Origin: Phaeodactylibacter xiamenensis
Lineage (GTDB): Bacteria > Bacteroidota > Bacteroidia > Chitinophagales > Saprospiraceae
Assembly: GCF_000759025.1 (NCBI RefSeq)
Contig: NZ_JPOS01000075.1
Coordinates: 124,001 to 188,000, forward strand
DNA length: 64,000 nt
Reading direction: 5' to 3'
Shown: piece after piece, positions 16,849-26,212 of the stretch
Layout of the letters: each line of letters opens with the position of its first letter
Numbering within the stretch: the first letter of the stretch is position 1
Position numbers and translations under genes: made by a program
Notes under the pieces: model-generated
Seen by the model: the letters and a program-made list of their open reading frames with translations, nothing else
Databases searched by the model: none
Told to the model about the DNA's origin: nothing

Positions 16849-18354
16849 ATGCATAAGTATCTTGTATTATTTCTGGCTACTGCCCTGCTTTGGGGATGTT
16901 CTTTAGACGAAAGCGATGAGCCCGGGCGGTACAGCGACAGTACCCTTATAAACGGTGTTAACGGAGCAGGAGGGCCTTACATTAACTATGATGTTACCGG
17001 TGAGCAGTACGCCGAAATCATCGAAAACCCCTTCATCGCCACTGCCGAAGAACCCACTTCCACCTTCTCCATTGATGCGGACGGCGCTTCCTACAGCAAT
17101 GCCCGCCGTTTTCTGACCGATGGCATTATGCCGCCCCCGGATGCTTTGCGTACCGAGGAGCTCATCAATTACTTCGACTACGACTACCCCCAGCCTGAGG
17201 GCCCAGACCCGATCGGGCTAAACGGAGAAGTCAGCCGTTGTCCCTGGGCGCCGGCCCATATACTGGTCCGTATTGGCATAAAGGGTCAAACCATTGAGGA
17301 GGAGGATATCCCGCCTTCCAACCTGGTTTTTTTAATTGACGTTTCCGGTTCCATGGCGAGTGCAAGGAAACTGCCGCTTTTGCAGGAAGCCTTCAAACTA
17401 CTGGCACAGGAGCTTACTGCCGAAGACCGTGTCGCTATCGTCACCTATGCCGGACAGGCGGGTGTGGCTTTGCCTTCCACGGCAGGGGATCAGACCGAGA
17501 CGATTATCAACGCCATCGAAGGGCTGACCTCCGGTGGCAGCACTGCGGGCGCTGATGGCATCAACACGGCTTACGAAATTGCCCTGGATAACTACATTGA
17601 AGAAGGCAATAACCGGGTAATACTGGCTACCGATGGCGATTTCAATGTGGGGCCATCGAGTACAGAGGAATTGGTACAACTCATTGAAGAGAAGCGGGAG
17701 CAGGGCGTCTTCCTGACCGTCCTGGGCTTCGGTACCGGCAATTTAAACGATCAGCTCATGGAGCAAATCGCCAACAACGGGAATGGCACTTACGAATACA
17801 TTGACAATCAGCAACAAGCGGAGAAAGTCCTGGTGGCGGAGCTCGGCAAGCTATATACTGTAGCCAAAGACGTAAAAGTCCAGGTCACCTTCAACACGAA
17901 TTTGGTAGAAGCCTATCGTTTGATCGGCTACGAAAACCGTTTACTGGACAACGAAGACTTTGAGGACGATGAAGCAGACGGAGGTGAGATCGGTTCCGGG
18001 CAGGCCATTACAGCACTTTACGAAATCAAGCCAGCCGGTGGTGGTGGGAGCAGCTTTGGCGTGCCTACATTTACCATCGAATTCCGGTACAAAGACCCCA
18101 CTTCGGATGTTAGCCAGCTGATCTTTTTAGACATCCCTGATCAAAGCGCAACCTTTGATCAGGCATCTGAGCATATGCGGTTTGCGGCTGGGGTAGCCAG
18201 TTTTGGGCTGCTAATGCGGGATTCAGAATACAAAGGGCAAACCAGTTATGATGAGATTTATAACTGGTGCTCCGGTGCAATGACTTACGACCCGGGCGGG
18301 TACCGGCAGGAATTGTTAGAACTCATTGAAAAAGCGAATGAACTTAGTGACTAA
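16849..18354 (+). CDS. VWA-domain lipoprotein (YfbK-like)
   Basis: 501 residues. Lipoprotein signal with the lipobox LLWGC (Cys at 16). Residues about 55-125 match the N-terminal domain found before VWA in this family (PTSTFSIDADGASYSNARRF). The von Willebrand A domain at about 155-340 has an intact MIDAS (DVSGSMAS, Thr in SGGSTAG region, DGDFNVG). The C-terminal ~150 residues match the DUF3520-type tail. Likely an envelope-anchored adhesion or assembly factor. Its stop codon interlocks with that of the kinase on the other strand (CTAA, 18351-18354). Confidence 0.88.
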   Translation: MHKYLVLFLATALLWGCSLDESDEPGRYSDSTLINGVNGAGGPYINYDVTGEQYAEIIENPFIATAEEPTSTFSIDADGASYSNARRFLTDGIMPPPDALRTEELINYFDYDYPQPEGPDPIGLNGEVSRCPWAPAHILVRIGIKGQTIEEEDIPPSNLVFLIDVSGSMASARKLPLLQEAFKLLAQELTAEDRVAIVTYAGQAGVALPSTAGDQTETIINAIEGLTSGGSTAGADGINTAYEIALDNYIEEGNNRVILATDGDFNVGPSSTEELVQLIEEKREQGVFLTVLGFGTGNLNDQLMEQIANNGNGTYEYIDNQQQAEKVLVAELGKLYTVAKDVKVQVTFNTNLVEAYRLIGYENRLLDNEDFEDDEADGGEIGSGQAITALYEIKPAGGGGSSFGVPTFTIEFRYKDPTSDVSQLIFLDIPDQSATFDQASEHMRFAAGVASFGLLMRDSEYKGQTSYDEIYNWCSGAMTYDPGGYRQELLELIEKANELSD

Positions 18355-20318
18355 TCGCCTACGGGCACTTCAAAGAAAAAAGTAGTGCCCTTGCCTTCTA
18401 CGCTTTCAAAACCGATGCTGCCACCCAGCAGCTCCAGGTAGCGGTGCACGATATTCAGGCCCAGCCCGGTGCCTTGGATATTGACGGCATTATCGGCCCG
18501 GAAGAAGCGGCTGAACAAGTGTTTTTGGTCGCTCTCCGGGATGCCGATGCCCTCGTCCCGCACCTTAACTTTGAGCGTGCCTTGCTCAAGCCGGGCCGTC
18601 AGCCATACAGTCGAGCCGGGATCGGAATATTTGATGGCATTCGACAGCAGGTTGAGCATGATGTTTTTGAGGATTTTTTTATCGATCATCACCTCCTCGC
18701 CCAGGCCCTCGAAGTCCCGGACCACGCTTTGTTCTTTTTTCAAAAGGACATGCACATCATCAACGGACTCTTCGAGCAATTCCGGCAGGCTGACCGGAGA
18801 TGGCACATTGCTGATTTTACCCTCTTCCAGTTTGCTCAGGGAGAGGAAATCGCCCAGGATGCCGGTCAGGTTGGTTACGGCAGACTGAATGCGGCGCAGG
18901 TGTTTTTCGCGTTTGGGCTGTTGGGTAGTATCCGTGTATAGCTTGACCAGTTCAGAGGAAGAAGCAATGGTCGTAAGGGGGGTACGGAATTCGTGTGAAG
19001 CCATAGAGACGAAGCGCGATTTGAGTTCGCTCAGTTCTTTTTCCCGTTCGAGTGCTTGTCGCAGTTCCTCCTCGTTTTGCCTGAGGGCTTCCTCTGCGGC
19101 CCGCCTTTCCTTGATTTGCTCTTCCAGTTTGAGGTTGGACTGAAGGAGTTTGTTGACCACCTCGGTCAGCTTTTCCGTTCGTTCTTCGACCTTTTGCTCC
19201 AGCTCCCGGTTAAGATTGATGATCTCTTCTTTAGCCTTATGTTCTTCGGTCAGGTCGTGGATCACACCGGTGAACAGCAGCCCAACCTCTGTTTCAATGC
19301 GGCTGACCCCAAGCCGGAAAGGGAATAGTTCGCCGTTTTTGCGTTTTCCCTGTACTTCCCGGCCCACGCCAATAATTTGCCCTTCGCCAGTAGCCATATA
19401 GTTTTGGAGGTAGCCATCGTGGGCACTGCGGTGGGGCTCCGGCATGAGCATGCTTATGTTTTGCCCAAGCATTTCCTCAGCCTGGTATCCAAATAGCTGG
19501 CTTGTGGCTTCATTAGTCATTTGAATCTGGCCCCGGTGGTCAATAATGATGATACCGTCCACAGCATTGCCAATTATTGCTTCCAGGGTGTTGCGGCTCT
19601 CCTTTAAGGCGCGGGCATTTACATTTTGCTGGGTGATATCCTGCAAGAGGACTAAAATAATGCTTCCATCTAAAGTGGGGATGAGACTGGTGGTCGCTTT
19701 GAGGCAGACCGGTTGGCCATCCGGAGTAGTCAGGTGTACCTGAAAGGATTGTTCCTGGTCCCATCGGATGCCGGAGAGCTGGGTTTTAAGCTTTTGGCTC
19801 AAGACGCTGTCCGGATGGAGTACTTCCGCTTCTGTAGGCACATTTATCAGGTCGAGCAGCCGCTGATTACAGGTGAGCGGCATTTGCTGATCGAGGTTAT
19901 AAATCACGAGGCCAGTAGGGATCCACTCAAACATATGACGGTAGAGCTCCAGCCCTTTGGTTATAGAGTCACGGAGGTGGAGGACTAAAAAATAAAGGCT
20001 CTGCTCCTGTTCCCATCCCCCCCTGAGGGTATAGGCTACGGTATGGGCATATTCTTCGTGCTCAATGGTCGTTAGGCCATGCTGTTCTTGCGCAGAGAAC
20101 GCCTCGGGTATCTCAAGGACAGGTATGAAATCACGGATATTTTTGCCTTTCACGGATTGGGCATCTACACCAAGGATACGGGCAGCAGAGGCATCTACGC
20201 CAAGTATAAGCCCATCCGGGCGGACGGTAGCCAAACCGCTTATTTGCTGGCTCATAAAGCGCTCAAAGAGAAGCGGCGTTCGATGTGATGGTTGACTATG
20301 GTTGGGTGTATCTGACAT
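18351..20318 (-). CDS. PAS-domain sensor histidine kinase
   Basis: 655 residues, no membrane segment seen. Three PAS-like regions at about 15-120, 125-235 and 245-360; the third is FixL-like (AVDGIIIIDHRGQIQMTNEA, EMLGQNISMLMPEPHRSAHDGYL). A long coiled coil at about 365-430 leads into HisKA (His in ASHEFRTPLTTI) and HATPase (NLLSNAIKYSDPGS, VRDEGIGIPESD, GTGLGLNIVHRYLE). It is divergent from a small gene and a stand-alone receiver (20848-21204), a plausible partner. Confidence 0.9.
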   Translation of the reverse strand: MSDTPNHSQPSHRTPLLFERFMSQQISGLATVRPDGLILGVDASAARILGVDAQSVKGKNIRDFIPVLEIPEAFSAQEQHGLTTIEHEEYAHTVAYTLRGGWEQEQSLYFLVLHLRDSITKGLELYRHMFEWIPTGLVIYNLDQQMPLTCNQRLLDLINVPTEAEVLHPDSVLSQKLKTQLSGIRWDQEQSFQVHLTTPDGQPVCLKATTSLIPTLDGSIILVLLQDITQQNVNARALKESRNTLEAIIGNAVDGIIIIDHRGQIQMTNEATSQLFGYQAEEMLGQNISMLMPEPHRSAHDGYLQNYMATGEGQIIGVGREVQGKRKNGELFPFRLGVSRIETEVGLLFTGVIHDLTEEHKAKEEIINLNRELEQKVEERTEKLTEVVNKLLQSNLKLEEQIKERRAAEEALRQNEEELRQALEREKELSELKSRFVSMASHEFRTPLTTIASSSELVKLYTDTTQQPKREKHLRRIQSAVTNLTGILGDFLSLSKLEEGKISNVPSPVSLPELLEESVDDVHVLLKKEQSVVRDFEGLGEEVMIDKKILKNIMLNLLSNAIKYSDPGSTVWLTARLEQGTLKVKVRDEGIGIPESDQKHLFSRFFRADNAVNIQGTGLGLNIVHRYLELLGGSIGFESVEGKGTTFFFEVPVGD

Positions 20319-20536
20319 TTCTGCTTAAACGTTACCGGAGCGTAAATATAAACGCCTGTGGGTAAAAAGCCAATACCGGAGCACTTTATATCAGAAACTG
20401 TTATTAATGGCAGTGTCCGGAATCAAGCTTGCCGAAGGGGGCAGGCTGATATAATTCAAATACCTACCTGACTTATGTCAGAAGTACCGTACGGCCTTTT
20501 TGTGCACCTTGCTGCCAGATTAAAAACCGAAGGAGC

Positions 20537-20800
20537 ATGAATAAGATATTAGTACTAGGCTTGGGCAATAGTCGCCACCGGCAGCTTTTCCGGCAGCTGG
20601 AAGACGTTGTCCGGGAGCTGGACCTGACTGCTCCGATAGAACAGGTGATGGACGTAGAGACGATCCTGGCCTCAGGCGTCAGTTCCATACCTGCCATTAT
20701 TGTGAACGGCAAGGTCTTTTTTGACGGCAAAACCAATCCAACACGAGCAGAACTTCGACGCCTTTTTTTAAGCGTTTTAGCCAGCCCCAGTGAGCATTAG
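20537..20800 (+). CDS. thioredoxin-fold small protein lacking the redox cysteines
   Basis: 87 residues matching the layout of the MTH895-like 'thioredoxin_3' family: beta strand KILVLGLG, helix, DVETILASGVSSIPAIIVNGKVFFDG with the cis-Pro in SIPA, then a C-terminal helix. At the position where the family has C-x-x-C there is GNSRHRQ, so there is no cysteine at all in the protein. It may serve as a binding fold rather than a redox enzyme. Starts with a good GGAG Shine-Dalgarno (AAGGAGC) eight bases before the ATG. Confidence 0.72.
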   Translation: MNKILVLGLGNSRHRQLFRQLEDVVRELDLTAPIEQVMDVETILASGVSSIPAIIVNGKVFFDGKTNPTRAELRRLFLSVLASPSEH

Positions 20801-20847
20801 CTACGGGGGGGCACTTCCATTTTTCAACTTGGCCATAAAGGAGTTCA

Positions 20848-21204
20848 ATGAAGAAAATATTGCTGGTGGAAGACACGCCTACGATCCGGGAAAACCTTAC
20901 CGAGTACCTGGAACTAAGCGGTCATGATGTAGTAGTGGCAACCAACGGGCAGGAGGGCTGGGCTTTCCTGCAGGCGGAACAGCCGGACCTCGTCATCTGC
21001 GATGTGAAAATGCCGTTACTGAACGGATTCGAAATTAAAGAACGCGCCAATCAGGACAGCGCGCTTAAAGACATTCCCTTTATCTTCCTGTCTGCAGCGG
21101 CTCAGAAAGTGGATGTCGCCAGAGGGCAAACCCTCGGGGCAGTCGCTTACCTGACTAAGCCTTTTGATATGAAGGACCTGCTGAGCTGGGTAGACAAAGT
21201 TTAA
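20848..21204 (+). CDS. stand-alone response regulator receiver
   Basis: 118-residue CheY/PleD-like receiver without output domain. Acidic residues in LVEDTPTIRENL, phospho-acceptor Asp in LVICDVKMPLLNG, Ser in FLSAAAQ, Lys in LTKPFDMKD. AAAGGAG ribosome-binding site before the ATG. It probably receives phosphate from the kinase at 18351-20318 (inference from adjacency). Its TAA overlaps the stop of the next, convergent gene in a shared TTAA. Confidence 0.88.
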   Translation: MKKILLVEDTPTIRENLTEYLELSGHDVVVATNGQEGWAFLQAEQPDLVICDVKMPLLNGFEIKERANQDSALKDIPFIFLSAAAQKVDVARGQTLGAVAYLTKPFDMKDLLSWVDKV

Positions 21205-21671
21205 GGTTTTAGTATCGCTTGCAGGTCGGCAGGAGAGTAGGCAACGGACTTCAGGGTCTTGTTGTCTTCCTTCCGGTAGACCAGAAAGCGCCCGTCCTCC
21301 TCCACGACATAGCTGTCGAAGCCACGCTCGGTTTTATAGTAGGCCATCGTCTGCTCTGCTTCCTCCCGGGTACTGCAGGCCTTGCTCATGTTGGAACGCT
21401 GCACCTCCTCAAACAGGGCTTTGAACTTATCCGCCAGCCCAAATTCCAGGATGGCTCCCGAAAGCACGTACTGAATGTCACAAAGCGCATCGGCGATTTC
21501 CGTAAGATCGCGGTCGGCAATAGCCTGTTCCAGCTCCCTGACTTCTTCTGCCAGCAGACTGACCCGGAGCTTGCAGCGGGTTTCATCCGGAATGGTGGGC
21601 TCCGGCTCAATGGGGTGCTTAAAAGTACGGTGGAAGGCAGCAACCTGCCGAAGTGCATCTGGGTGGTCCAT
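21201..21671 (-). CDS. MazG-like/PRA-PH-type nucleotide pyrophosphohydrolase
   Basis: 156 residues. The all-alpha NTP pyrophosphohydrolase signature is visible as LLAEEVRELEQAI followed by EIADALCDIQYVL, giving the ExxE...ExxD metal-binding set. The family hydrolyses non-canonical or excess (d)NTPs to monophosphate and pyrophosphate. The ~55-residue tail (YKTERGFDSYVVEEDGRFLVYRKED) is the extension seen in Bacteroidota phosphoribosyl-ATP pyrophosphohydrolase-like proteins. Confidence 0.82.
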   Translation of the reverse strand: MDHPDALRQVAAFHRTFKHPIEPEPTIPDETRCKLRVSLLAEEVRELEQAIADRDLTEIADALCDIQYVLSGAILEFGLADKFKALFEEVQRSNMSKACSTREEAEQTMAYYKTERGFDSYVVEEDGRFLVYRKEDNKTLKSVAYSPADLQAILKP

Positions 21672-21802
21672 ATCGTCTGATTTTGCCCAAAAGTATTATT
21701 TTTCGGGCAACTTTCCGGAGCGCCCTGCCCAATCTCCGAATATTAGTTTGGCTTTGAAAACAATTAATAGGCTTTCGCGCTTCCATATTGGCGTAAGTCG
21801 AC

Positions 21803-21810
21803 TAATTTTG
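21803..21810 (+). promoter_or_regulatory. Bacteroidota -7 promoter box TAATTTTG
   Basis: TAATTTTG fits TAnnTTTG and sits 36 bp before the proposed TTG start of arginine decarboxylase. A -33 element at the right distance is not evident. Confidence 0.45.
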
Positions 21811-21846
21811 CGCTGTTTTTGTCCAATTATCATTAAACCAGAAGCA

Positions 21847-23250
21847 TTGGCTGCAACCAACCGATACTTTGACCTCATCGATCAGACCTTCTACTTCCCG
21901 CAGGAGGGCTTTGATCTGGAAGATGGCAACCTGTTGTTCAACGGGGTCCCGCTTCGTTACCTCATTCAGAAATACGGCACTCCCCTTAAGCTGACGTATT
22001 TGCCCAAAATTGGTTCGCAGATCAAAAAAGCCCGGAATATGTTTACCCGGGCTATGAAGGCAATGGGCTACCGTGGCAAGTACCACTATTGCTACTGCAC
22101 CAAAAGCAGCCACTTCAGCCATGTGCTCAATGAGGTGTTGCGGCATGGCGTGGAGATAGAAACCTCCTCGGCATTCGATATTGACCTCATCCGCCGCCTG
22201 CACAAGCGGGGCCGGCTGCAGAAGGAAACCATTATCGTTTGCAACGGCTTTAAAACCCGGGGCTATCTCGAGCGCATCGCTGCCCTTATCAACGATGGCT
22301 TTGAGAATGTCATTCCGGTCTGCGATAATATGGCGGAGCTGGACTTCTACGAGCAGCACGTGAAAGGAGTCTGCAAAATTGGCTTGCGCGTGGCTACAGA
22401 AGAGGAGCCCAACTTTGAGTTTTATACCTCCCGCCTCGGCATCCGGCACGCGGATGTCCTGCGCTTTTTTGAGGAGCGTGTTAAGAACAACGATAAGTTC
22501 CAGCTCAAAATGCTCCACTTTTTTGTGGACACGGGTATCAAGGACTCCCTCTACTACTGGGGCGAACTGAAGAAAGCCATCAAATTGTACTGCGAGCTGA
22601 AGCGCAACAGTCAGGACCTCAAAGCTATCAATATCGGTGGGGGAATGCCCATCCGCAATTCTCTGGGCTTTGAGTTCGATTACAAATACATGGTCAAGGA
22701 AATCGTAGGCCTCATTTCACAGGCCTGCGAGGAAGAGGAAATCCCGGAGCCGGATATCTTCACCGAATTTGGGAAGTATACGGTAGGGGAAAGCGGCGCG
22801 ACCATCTTCTCTGTCCTCGGTCAAAAGCTACAGAACGATTCCGAGATGTGGTACATGATCGACAACTCTCTCATGACTACGCTGCCCGACACCTGGGGCA
22901 TCAGCGAGCGGTTCATCCTCCTGCCCATCAACAAATGGTATAACGACTACCGACGGGTAAACATCGGAGGGCTGAGCTGCGACAATTCCGACTACTACAA
23001 CTCTGAGGTGCACGAAAGCCAGGTTTACCTGCCGGCCTTCCCTTCCACCGATGAGGAGCCGCTTTACCTGGGCTTCTTCCACACCGGAGCCTATCAGGAT
23101 TCGATCAGCGGGTACGGGGGCATCAAGCATTGCCTGATCCCTTCGCCCAAGCATATTTTGGTGTACAAGGACGATCAGGGGAATCTCGTGGACGAGCTCT
23201 ATCAGGCGGAGCAAAGCCCGGAAGCCATGCTGAAAATCCTGGGCTATTAA
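21847..23250 (+). CDS. speA: biosynthetic arginine decarboxylase
   Basis: About 467 residues of a fold-III PLP enzyme that converts arginine to agmatine, the entry to polyamine synthesis. The pyridoxal lysine is in KYHYCYCTKSSHF; the glycine-rich phosphate-binding loop is INIGGGMPIRN and the second substrate-binding region is GGLSCDNSDYYN. The Bacteroidota family begins with NRYFDLIDQTFYFPQEGF-like residues, so the start must lie near 21847. No ATG or GTG exists there in frame: TTG at 21847 is the best candidate. The open frame upstream of it is antisense to the MazG-like gene and is not real. Links functionally to the speD/speE cluster at 35-39 kb. Confidence 0.85.
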   Translation: MAATNRYFDLIDQTFYFPQEGFDLEDGNLLFNGVPLRYLIQKYGTPLKLTYLPKIGSQIKKARNMFTRAMKAMGYRGKYHYCYCTKSSHFSHVLNEVLRHGVEIETSSAFDIDLIRRLHKRGRLQKETIIVCNGFKTRGYLERIAALINDGFENVIPVCDNMAELDFYEQHVKGVCKIGLRVATEEEPNFEFYTSRLGIRHADVLRFFEERVKNNDKFQLKMLHFFVDTGIKDSLYYWGELKKAIKLYCELKRNSQDLKAINIGGGMPIRNSLGFEFDYKYMVKEIVGLISQACEEEEIPEPDIFTEFGKYTVGESGATIFSVLGQKLQNDSEMWYMIDNSLMTTLPDTWGISERFILLPINKWYNDYRRVNIGGLSCDNSDYYNSEVHESQVYLPAFPSTDEEPLYLGFFHTGAYQDSISGYGGIKHCLIPSPKHILVYKDDQGNLVDELYQAEQSPEAMLKILGY

Positions 23251-23253
23251 GTC

Positions 23254-24906
23254 TTAAAGTGAAACGCCCCGCTTCCAGGGGATGAAGTCATCCTGCTGCA
23301 GCTGCATGGCCTTTGGGTCTGTTTCCCCGTTGGCTACCTCGATGATGAGCTCCAGCAGGGCTTCGCCTTTTGACACCAGGTTGTCTTCACCGGTGATGAT
23401 GGTGCCCGCATCGATATCGATCAGGTCAGGCATACGCCTGGCTAGTGCCGTATTCGTGGACATTTTGAGGGTGGGCGCTACAGGGTTGCCGGTGGGGGTG
23501 CCCAGCCCGGTGGTAAATACAATGATATTCGCTCCGGAGCCCGCCAGCCCGGTCGTGCTTTCCACGTCATTGCCCGGTGTGCACAGCAGGTTGAGCCCGG
23601 GCGTGACCGCCTGCTCCGTATAGTCGAGCACCGCCGTAACCGGTGAGGAGCCTCCTTTCTTCGCTGCCCCTGCGGACTTGATCGCGTCTGTGATCAACCC
23701 ATCCCGGATATTGCCCGGTGAGGGGTTCATATCAAAACCGGACCCCACCTCTGCTGCCCGGCGGGCGTAGGTTTGCATAAGGTCGTAAAACTTTTGTGCG
23801 GTCTGCTCATCCCGGCAGCGGTTCAGCAGCTCCTGTTCCACACCGTTCAGTTCCGGAAATTCAGACAGAATAGCGGTACCGCCCAGGGCTACCAGTATAT
23901 CTGAGGCATGCCCAAGCGCCGGATTGGCAGAAATACCGGAGAAGCCGTCCGAGCCGCCGCACTCCAGCCCAAGGGTGAGTTTACTCAACGGTGCAGGTTG
24001 TCGCCGGGCTCTGTTAGCCTGAATCAGGCCCACGAAAGTTTGCTTAACGGCTTCGGCTATGAAGTGCCGTTCGGACTGACTTTGCTGTTGCTCAAGGATA
24101 AAAAGCGGGCGGCTGTAATGAGGCGCCATACGTTGCAGGGCTTCCCGGAGGTGCGCGGGCTGTGCGTGCTGACAACCCAGGCTCAACACCGTTGCACCGG
24201 CTACATTGGGGTGGGCGATGTAGCCAGCCAGCAGCTGACAGAGCGCTGTTGCATCCTCTCTTGTGCCCCCACATCCCGCCTGATGCGTCAGAAACTTAAT
24301 GCCATCCACCTGAGGAAACACCCGATCTTCCTTCAGAGCAGCGCCCTCACGGATGATCTCCTCCTGCAAGAGGGCGGCTTCATTGGCCCCCGACCGGTAG
24401 GCTTCCACGAGGCGGCGGGTGTCTACGGCAAACTGACGCTCCGTTACGTAGCCCAGTTCTGCCGTCATAGCTTCCCGTATGACCTGTATGTTTCGGTTTT
24501 CACAAAAAACCAGCGGAATGACCAGCCAGAAATTACGGGTGCCGACCCGCCCGTCTTCCCGGTGGAATCCCCGGAAGGTCCGCCCTTCAAAGCGGGAAAT
24601 GTCCGGTTTTTTCCATTCGGTGGAACGTTCTGCCAGGGTAAAATCTTCAGCAGCGTGTATGAGGTTTTCCGTGGTAATCTTTCCACCCGCAGGAATATCC
24701 CGGGTGGTCTTGCCCACAAGTACACCGTACATATATACTGCTTCGCCGGCTGATAGTGGCTGCAGGGTGAATTTGTGCTTGGCGGCAATGGGTTCTGCCA
24801 GCATAACCGGCCCTGTGGGGGTATCCAGTTGTTGGGCTTCAGCGAGGTCACGCAGCGCGACGCCCACATTATCTTTCGGATGGATGATCAAAAACGGGTC
24901 GTGCAT
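23254..24906 (-). CDS. uxaA: altronate dehydratase (UxaA family)
   Basis: 550 residues. An N-terminal SAF domain (about 1-95) is fused to the catalytic UxaA/GarD region. Conserved pieces include GRVGTRNFW, HQAGCGGTRED, SLGCQHAQ, LECGGSDGFSGISANPALG and FTTGLGTPTGNPVAPTLK, with the cysteines and histidine expected to bind iron or manganese. It dehydrates D-altronate to 2-keto-3-deoxygluconate. Start at 24906 (MHDPFLIIHPKDN); the longer frame to 24987 overlaps dctM and is rejected. Last gene of the uronate operon, 10 bp after dctM. Confidence 0.9.
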   Translation of the reverse strand: MHDPFLIIHPKDNVGVALRDLAEAQQLDTPTGPVMLAEPIAAKHKFTLQPLSAGEAVYMYGVLVGKTTRDIPAGGKITTENLIHAAEDFTLAERSTEWKKPDISRFEGRTFRGFHREDGRVGTRNFWLVIPLVFCENRNIQVIREAMTAELGYVTERQFAVDTRRLVEAYRSGANEAALLQEEIIREGAALKEDRVFPQVDGIKFLTHQAGCGGTREDATALCQLLAGYIAHPNVAGATVLSLGCQHAQPAHLREALQRMAPHYSRPLFILEQQQSQSERHFIAEAVKQTFVGLIQANRARRQPAPLSKLTLGLECGGSDGFSGISANPALGHASDILVALGGTAILSEFPELNGVEQELLNRCRDEQTAQKFYDLMQTYARRAAEVGSGFDMNPSPGNIRDGLITDAIKSAGAAKKGGSSPVTAVLDYTEQAVTPGLNLLCTPGNDVESTTGLAGSGANIIVFTTGLGTPTGNPVAPTLKMSTNTALARRMPDLIDIDAGTIITGEDNLVSKGEALLELIIEVANGETDPKAMQLQQDDFIPWKRGVSL

Positions 24907-24916
24907 TTTAGTTTTT

Positions 24917-26203
24917 TTAGTAGCCAAATACTTCGGGCAGCCACAGGGAAAGCCCCGGTACATAGGTGACAATGAGCAGCGCAACAATCATGGCAATAAA
25001 CAGCGGCAGCAGCGGTTTGACGACTTTCTGAATGCTTGTGCCGGCTACACCGACGCCCACAAACAATACCGATCCCACCGGAGGCGTGCACAGCCCAATG
25101 GAAAGGTTCAGTACCATGATGATCCCGAAGTGGACCGGGTCCATACCCATTTCCTGCACCACCGGCAGAAAAATGGGCGTGAAGATGAGCACCGCCGGCG
25201 TCATGTCCATAAATACGCCCACAAACAGCAGGATCAAATTGATAATCAGGAGGATCACCACCGGGCTGTCGCTCACCGATAGCAGCAGTGCGGTAATCTG
25301 CTGGGGGATATTCTCAAATGCCATAATCCAGGACATGCTCATGGACGTACCAATGAGCAGCATCACAATCGCTGTGGTACTGACCGCGTGCAGCAGGATG
25401 TCCGGCATGTCAGTTGCCTTAAACTCCTGGTACCAGAAGCCCAGGACAAGGCAGTACAGGACTGCCACGGCAGAAGCCTCAGTTGCTGTAAAAATACCCA
25501 CCACAATCCCCCCGATCACGATAACCAGCAACAGCAGGCTGGGCAGGGCATCCAGAAAAGTCCGGGCAACTTCCCGCAGCTGACTCCGTTCGCCCACGGG
25601 GTAGCCTTTCCGTTTGGCCCAGACCCCAGCGACAATCATGAGGAACAGGCCGGTAAGGATTCCCGGCAGGTACCCGGCCAGGAAAAGTGCCGCAATCGAA
25701 GCCCCACCACTGGCCAGGGAATAAACAATCAGGATATTACTGGGAGGAATCGTCATGCCGGTGGTCGCGGAAGTGATATTCACAGCTGCACCAAAGGATT
25801 TGTCATAGCCTTCGTCTTCCATACGCTTCCCCATAAATCCACCAATCGCGGAAGCGGCTGCTACTGCCGAACCAGAGATGGCCCCAAAAAGCATGGCAGC
25901 GATGATATTCACATGTGCCAGCCCACCGGGCAGGGCGCCCACCAGCGTTTTGGCGAAATCAATCAGCCTGCGGGCAATCCCACCCCGGTTCATCAATTGC
26001 CCGGCCAGGATGAAAAACGGAATAGCCAGCAGGGCAAAGCTGTCGAGCCCTGTGGCCATACGCTGAGCCACAGTAGTGAAAGCCGGCATAGCCGGTATGC
26101 TGACCAGCATGGTAAACAGGCTGGAAATGCCAATACTCCAGGCAATGGGGACCCCAATGCCCAGCAAAATCAGAAAGGATAAGACCAGAATAAGGACTTC
26201 CAT
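24917..26203 (-). CDS. dctM: TRAP transporter large permease (DctM)
   Basis: 428 residues, about 12 hydrophobic segments. Typical large-subunit features: SIGISSLF start region, FFILAGQLMNRGGIARRL, GAISGSAVAAASAIG, TSATTGMTIPPSNILIVYS and PVHFGIIMVLNLSIGLCTPPVG. It drives sodium-dependent uptake of the substrate delivered by the binding protein; the operon context says hexuronate or a related sugar acid. Confidence 0.92.
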   Translation of the reverse strand: MEVLILVLSFLILLGIGVPIAWSIGISSLFTMLVSIPAMPAFTTVAQRMATGLDSFALLAIPFFILAGQLMNRGGIARRLIDFAKTLVGALPGGLAHVNIIAAMLFGAISGSAVAAASAIGGFMGKRMEDEGYDKSFGAAVNITSATTGMTIPPSNILIVYSLASGGASIAALFLAGYLPGILTGLFLMIVAGVWAKRKGYPVGERSQLREVARTFLDALPSLLLLVIVIGGIVVGIFTATEASAVAVLYCLVLGFWYQEFKATDMPDILLHAVSTTAIVMLLIGTSMSMSWIMAFENIPQQITALLLSVSDSPVVILLIINLILLFVGVFMDMTPAVLIFTPIFLPVVQEMGMDPVHFGIIMVLNLSIGLCTPPVGSVLFVGVGVAGTSIQKVVKPLLPLFIAMIVALLIVTYVPGLSLWLPEVFGY

Positions 26204-26212
26204 AGGGTGTCT

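Noticed and set aside
21475-21846. N-terminal extension of arginine decarboxylase
   Set aside because: This part is antisense to the MazG-like gene and is Ser/Arg-rich nonsense; the family starts near 21847.
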